Source: JAWWPY01 sp964412845
GTDB taxonomy: Bacteria > Actinomycetota > Actinomycetes > Streptosporangiales > Streptosporangiaceae
Assembly (NCBI GenBank): GCA_964412845.1
Contig: CAYPQM010000153.1
Span: 1 to 17,093, forward strand
Direction: 5' to 3'
Length of the DNA stretch: 17,093 bases
The position numbers and the translations under genes were made by a program. Under the pieces are notes generated by a model, which saw only the letters and a list, made by a program, of their open reading frames with translations, was not told the origin of the DNA and ran no database searches. Numbering within the stretch: the stretch's first letter is position 1; every line of letters starts with the position of its first letter. Of the stretch, positions 14,526 through 17,093 are shown in pieces.

Positions 14526-15731
14526 TCAGCACCCGGCCACGCCGCGCTCAGCGAGGGCCCGGGCCGCCGCGGCCGGCAGGCCGAGCAGTTCGGCCAGCAC
14601 GTCCGCGGTGTCGGCGCCGAGGACAGGTGCGGCAGTGGCCTCGCCCGTACCATCCTGCGCGAGCGGTGAGCCGGGCGCGAGCACCCGCCCGACGCCGGGC
14701 TGATCGATCTCGCGCAGCAGCGGATTGTCGGCCAGCGCCGGGTCGGCCACCAGCTCGGTGAACCGGCGGTAGCGGGACCAGAGGACCGACGTCGCGTCGA
14801 GTTCACCCGCCAGGTCGGCCAGCCCGCGGCTGGCGAACCACGGGGTGAGCAGCGAGGCGATGACCTCACGGTGCTCATACCGGTCGCCGTCGGTGCCGAA
14901 GTCAGCACCCAGCAGGCGCTCCAGCTCGGTGAACGTCCCGGTCAGGCCGGTCGCCCGGGCGAGATCGGCGAAGTGCCGCCGGGTGAGCGCGACGACCATG
15001 ACCCGCTGCCCGTCGGCGGTCGCGAAGTCGCGGGCGAAGCCGCCGTAGAGATGGTTGCCGATCCGGGGCCGATCGACCTGAGAGAGCTGCGCCTCGGCCA
15101 GGAAACCGAGGTGCCCGGCCAGGCTCAGCGCCACATCGTCGAGGGCCAGGGTCAGGCGGCTGCCTTCCCCGGTGCGCTGCCTGCGGCGTTCGGCGGACAG
15201 CACCCCGATGGCCGCATAGAGCCCGCAGGCCACATCCCAGGCGGGCAGCACATGATTGACCGGTCCCTCGTATCCCTCCGGCCCGGTCACCATCGGAAAG
15301 CCGGTCGCGGCGTTGACCGTGTAGTCCACCGCGGGCCGGCCGTCCCGGTGGCCCTGGATCTGCAGGTGGATCACATCAGGGCGGATGGCGGCCAGTGCCT
15401 CGTAGCCGAGCCAGTCCTGGCCGACGGCGTTGGTCAGCACGATCCCGCCGCCGGTGCCGGAGCCCGCGACCAGCCCGGCCAGGAGCTGCCGTCCCTCAGC
15501 GTGCCGGAAGTCGAGGGTGACCGATCTCTTGCCCTTGTTCAGGCCCGTCCAGAAAAGACTGGTGCCCGACGGCGCGAGCGGCCAGCGGCCCAGGTCCGCT
15601 GAGCCACCGATCGGATCGATCCTGATGACGTCGGCACCGAGCTGGGCCAGGGTCAGCCCGCCGAGCGGGGCCGCCACGAAACTGGAGACCTCCAGGACCC
15701 TCAGCCCGTCCAGCGGGGCGGCGCTCGTCAC
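14526..15731 (-). CDS. Class III CoA-transferase (CaiB/BaiF family)
   Basis: Cytoplasmic enzyme of 401 residues that moves CoA between carboxylic acids through an aspartyl-CoA thioester. It opens with LDGLRVLEVSSFVAAPLGG and LAQLGADVIRID, typical of the family's N-terminal CoA-binding fold. It continues with NKGKRSVTLDFR and carries the likely catalytic D166 in PAWDVACGLYAAIG, aligned with D169 of formyl-CoA transferase. GTG 15731 gives the family's usual ~400-residue length; the upstream open frame (to 15806) is Arg-rich and looks non-coding. No strong ribosome site is seen at GTG 15731. As the first gene before the acyl-CoA dehydrogenase, it probably supplies that enzyme's substrate. The donor and acceptor acids cannot be deduced. 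Confidence 0.9.
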   Translation of the reverse strand: MTSAAPLDGLRVLEVSSFVAAPLGGLTLAQLGADVIRIDPIGGSADLGRWPLAPSGTSLFWTGLNKGKRSVTLDFRHAEGRQLLAGLVAGSGTGGGIVLTNAVGQDWLGYEALAAIRPDVIHLQIQGHRDGRPAVDYTVNAATGFPMVTGPEGYEGPVNHVLPAWDVACGLYAAIGVLSAERRRQRTGEGSRLTLALDDVALSLAGHLGFLAEAQLSQVDRPRIGNHLYGGFARDFATADGQRVMVVALTRRHFADLARATGLTGTFTELERLLGADFGTDGDRYEHREVIASLLTPWFASRGLADLAGELDATSVLWSRYRRFTELVADPALADNPLLREIDQPGVGRVLAPGSPLAQDGTGEATAAPVLGADTADVLAELLGLPAAAARALAERGVAGC

Positions 15732-15925
15732 GGGACGCGGTACCCGGTCACGTCGCCGATCACCCCGGCCCGCAGTCTCGCCCGCATGACGAGCAGGATG
15801 CCACACCTGGTCAGACGAGCTTCATGTCCCATGGCTGTCGCGAGCCACTCCCGCCGGTAGCGCTGTAAATTTCACCGTGGCATCCATTCCAGGGTGGCCA
15901 TTCACGCATTGGCTGCCTCGCTCCG

Positions 15926-15953
15926 TTGACTCTGTCATCGCGGGCCGTATGGT
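15926..15953 (+). promoter_or_regulatory. Candidate housekeeping promoter of the SGNH-CBM2 gene
   Basis: TTGACT (15926-15931, five of six matches to TTGACA) and TATGGT (15948-15953, four of six to TATAAT) stand 16 bases apart. This would give a leader of about 70 bases before ATG 16029. I see no LacI-type palindrome at or next to it. The rest of 15732-16028 holds no gene I can support. Confidence 0.5.
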
Positions 15954-16028
15954 TCCTGATGACAACCGGCAAAGGGCGCCTGCTCCAGCGCGCCCGGCTG
16001 GTGAAAGTCGCCTGGATGGAGGCGCGGC

Positions 16029-17093
16029 ATGACCTGGAGAATGACTCTGCCGATGAGGTCCGTGCTCGCGGCGGCCCTCGCCGTGTCGGTCCTGGCGCTC
16101 ACGCCCTTTGTTACCAGGCAAGCCTCATCCGCCGCACCGACAGCTCCCGTGCGGATCATGCCGCTCGGTGACTCGATCACCGGCTCGCCGGGATGCTGGC
16201 GGGCGATTCTCTGGAACACGCTGATAAATGCCGGATACACAAACATCGACTTCGTCGGAACCCAGCCACCGCAAGGCTGCGGGGTGCCCTATGACGGTGA
16301 CAATGAGGGCCACGGTGGCGCCCTGGCCACCGGGATAGTGAGCCAGAATCAGTTGCCTGGCTGGCTGGCGGCCACGAATCCGGACATCGTCCTGATGCAT
16401 CTCGGCACCAATGACGTCTGGAGCGGCCTGTCGACTACGGCGATTCTCAGCGCGTACACCACTCTGGTGACTCAGATGCGGGCCAGCAACCCGAACATGA
16501 AGATCCTGGTAGCCCAGATCATTCCGATGAATCCCGCCAACTGCGCTACCTGCGGCCAGGGTGTCGTGGCCCTCGATAACGCGATCCCGGGCTGGGCGAG
16601 CGCGCACAGCACGGCCCAGTCTCCGATCATCGTGGTGGATCAATGGACTGGATTCAACGCGGGCACCGACACCGTCGACGGCGTGCACCCGAATGACTCC
16701 GGAAACCAGAAGATGGCCAGCAAGTGGTATCAGGCCCTCGCGCCGCTGCTTACTGTCACCACCCCCACCCCCACCCCCACCCCCACGGCTCCCACGCCCA
16801 CCCCCACGACGTCCACGCCCACGCCGACTCCCACGCCTACCTCATCGGCCCGGGCCGCCTGCACGGCGGCCTATTCGACCGTCAACCAGTGGGCCGGCGG
16901 CCTGCAGGGGCAGGTGCTGGTCACCGATTCCGGCGGTTCGGCGATCAGCCGCTGGACGGTGACACTCACCCTGGCCGGCGGCGAGACGATCACCCAGACC
17001 TGGAACGCCACGCTCACCCAGAGTGGGGCCAGTGCCGCCGCCGTGAACCTGAGCTGGAACGGCAGCCTGCCGCCGGGCGGGTCCACGACATTC
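16029..17093 (+). CDS. Secreted SGNH esterase with Pro-Thr linker and CBM2 domain (3' end outside window)
   Basis: The frame is open for 355 codons up to the window edge with no stop. A signal peptide (about 1-36, core LAAALAVSVLALTPF, likely cut near ASSA) leads into an SGNH hydrolase (about 40-240). Its blocks are PLGDSIT with nucleophile S49, a Gly-rich HGGALATG, LGTND with N128, and DGVHP with D217 and H220. The pattern resembles family 3 carbohydrate esterases, which deacetylate xylan. A Thr/Pro linker (242-277) follows, then CTAAYSTVNQWAGG and SRWTVTLTL, the start of a family 2 cellulose- or xylan-binding module, cut at the window end near PPGGSTTF. ATG 16029 has GGAGG six bases upstream. 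The natural role is likely extracellular deacetylation of plant polysaccharide while anchored to cellulose or xylan. Confidence 0.93.
   Translation, partial: MTWRMTLPMRSVLAAALAVSVLALTPFVTRQASSAAPTAPVRIMPLGDSITGSPGCWRAILWNTLINAGYTNIDFVGTQPPQGCGVPYDGDNEGHGGALATGIVSQNQLPGWLAATNPDIVLMHLGTNDVWSGLSTTAILSAYTTLVTQMRASNPNMKILVAQIIPMNPANCATCGQGVVALDNAIPGWASAHSTAQSPIIVVDQWTGFNAGTDTVDGVHPNDSGNQKMASKWYQALAPLLTVTTPTPTPTPTAPTPTPTTSTPTPTPTPTSSARAACTAAYSTVNQWAGGLQGQVLVTDSGGSAISRWTVTLTLAGGETITQTWNATLTQSGASAAAVNLSWNGSLPPGGSTTF
16761..16849 (+). repeat. Low-complexity ACCCCC / Pro-Thr linker repeat
   Basis: Four exact ACCCCC units (16761-16784) are followed by degenerate copies to about 16849. They encode the alternating Thr-Pro linker between esterase and CBM2. 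Hexamer repeats keep frame, so copy number can vary without breaking the protein. Confidence 0.85.

Noticed and set aside
13566..14669. A 367-codon plus-strand frame opposite the acyl-CoA dehydrogenase
   Set aside because: It crosses the start of the real gene and part of the next, has no motif, and is explained by GC bias.
1..17093. A biosynthetic gene cluster, phage, mobile element, CRISPR array or defence system
   Set aside because: No transposase, integrase, direct spacer repeats, tRNA edge or signature synthase could be found on either strand.

Overview
The window reads as high-GC Gram-positive chromosome, most likely a soil actinomycete (Actinomycetota). The grounds are strong G/C bias at third codon positions, GTG and TTG starts behind purine-rich ribosome sites, a PknB-type receptor kinase, a GAF-ANTAR protein, a STAS protein and a secreted esterase with a family 2 carbohydrate-binding module. 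No genus can be named from the sequence alone. A run of ten N at 10134-10143 shows it is a draft scaffold.

Layout from left to right. (1) 1-428: the 3' end of an amidohydrolase. (2) 577-2526: a transmembrane Ser/Thr kinase, closed by a strong hairpin. (3) 2672-3901: E. coli-type D-3-phosphoglycerate dehydrogenase. (4) 3924-5144, minus strand: a short MetE-like zinc methyltransferase, meeting serA tail to tail. (5) 5178-6499, minus strand: a STAS-domain protein and a GAF-ANTAR RNA-binding regulator. (6) 6734-8164: two adjacent PAP2 lipid phosphatases, meeting tail to tail (52-bp overlap) a minus-strand pair formed by a diacylglycerol kinase-like gene (9824-10743) and a phospholipase D (8113-9774). 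(7) 10816-11858, minus strand: a membrane protein coupled through ATGA to a small winged-helix regulator. (8) 12209-13279: a secreted pectinesterase. (9) 13296-15731, minus strand: a class III CoA-transferase and an acyl-CoA dehydrogenase, apparently one operon. (10) 16029 to the window end: a secreted SGNH esterase with a Pro-Thr linker and a CBM2 domain, cut by the window edge.

How the genes may work together. The two PAP2 proteins, the PLD and the DAG-kinase-like protein are all enzymes of phosphatidate and diacylglycerol interconversion, which makes 6.7-10.7 kb the most coherent functional block. The pectinesterase and the SGNH-CBM2 esterase both point to de-esterification of plant cell-wall polysaccharide outside the cell. 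The CoA-transferase and dehydrogenase between them would handle an organic acid inside the cell. The STAS and GAF-ANTAR proteins fit stress or environmental signalling. I found no tRNA, rRNA, CRISPR array, insertion sequence or phage gene, and no clearly new multi-gene system. The main points to follow up are the lipid-phosphate block, the misassembled gap inside the kinase gene, and several active-site variants.
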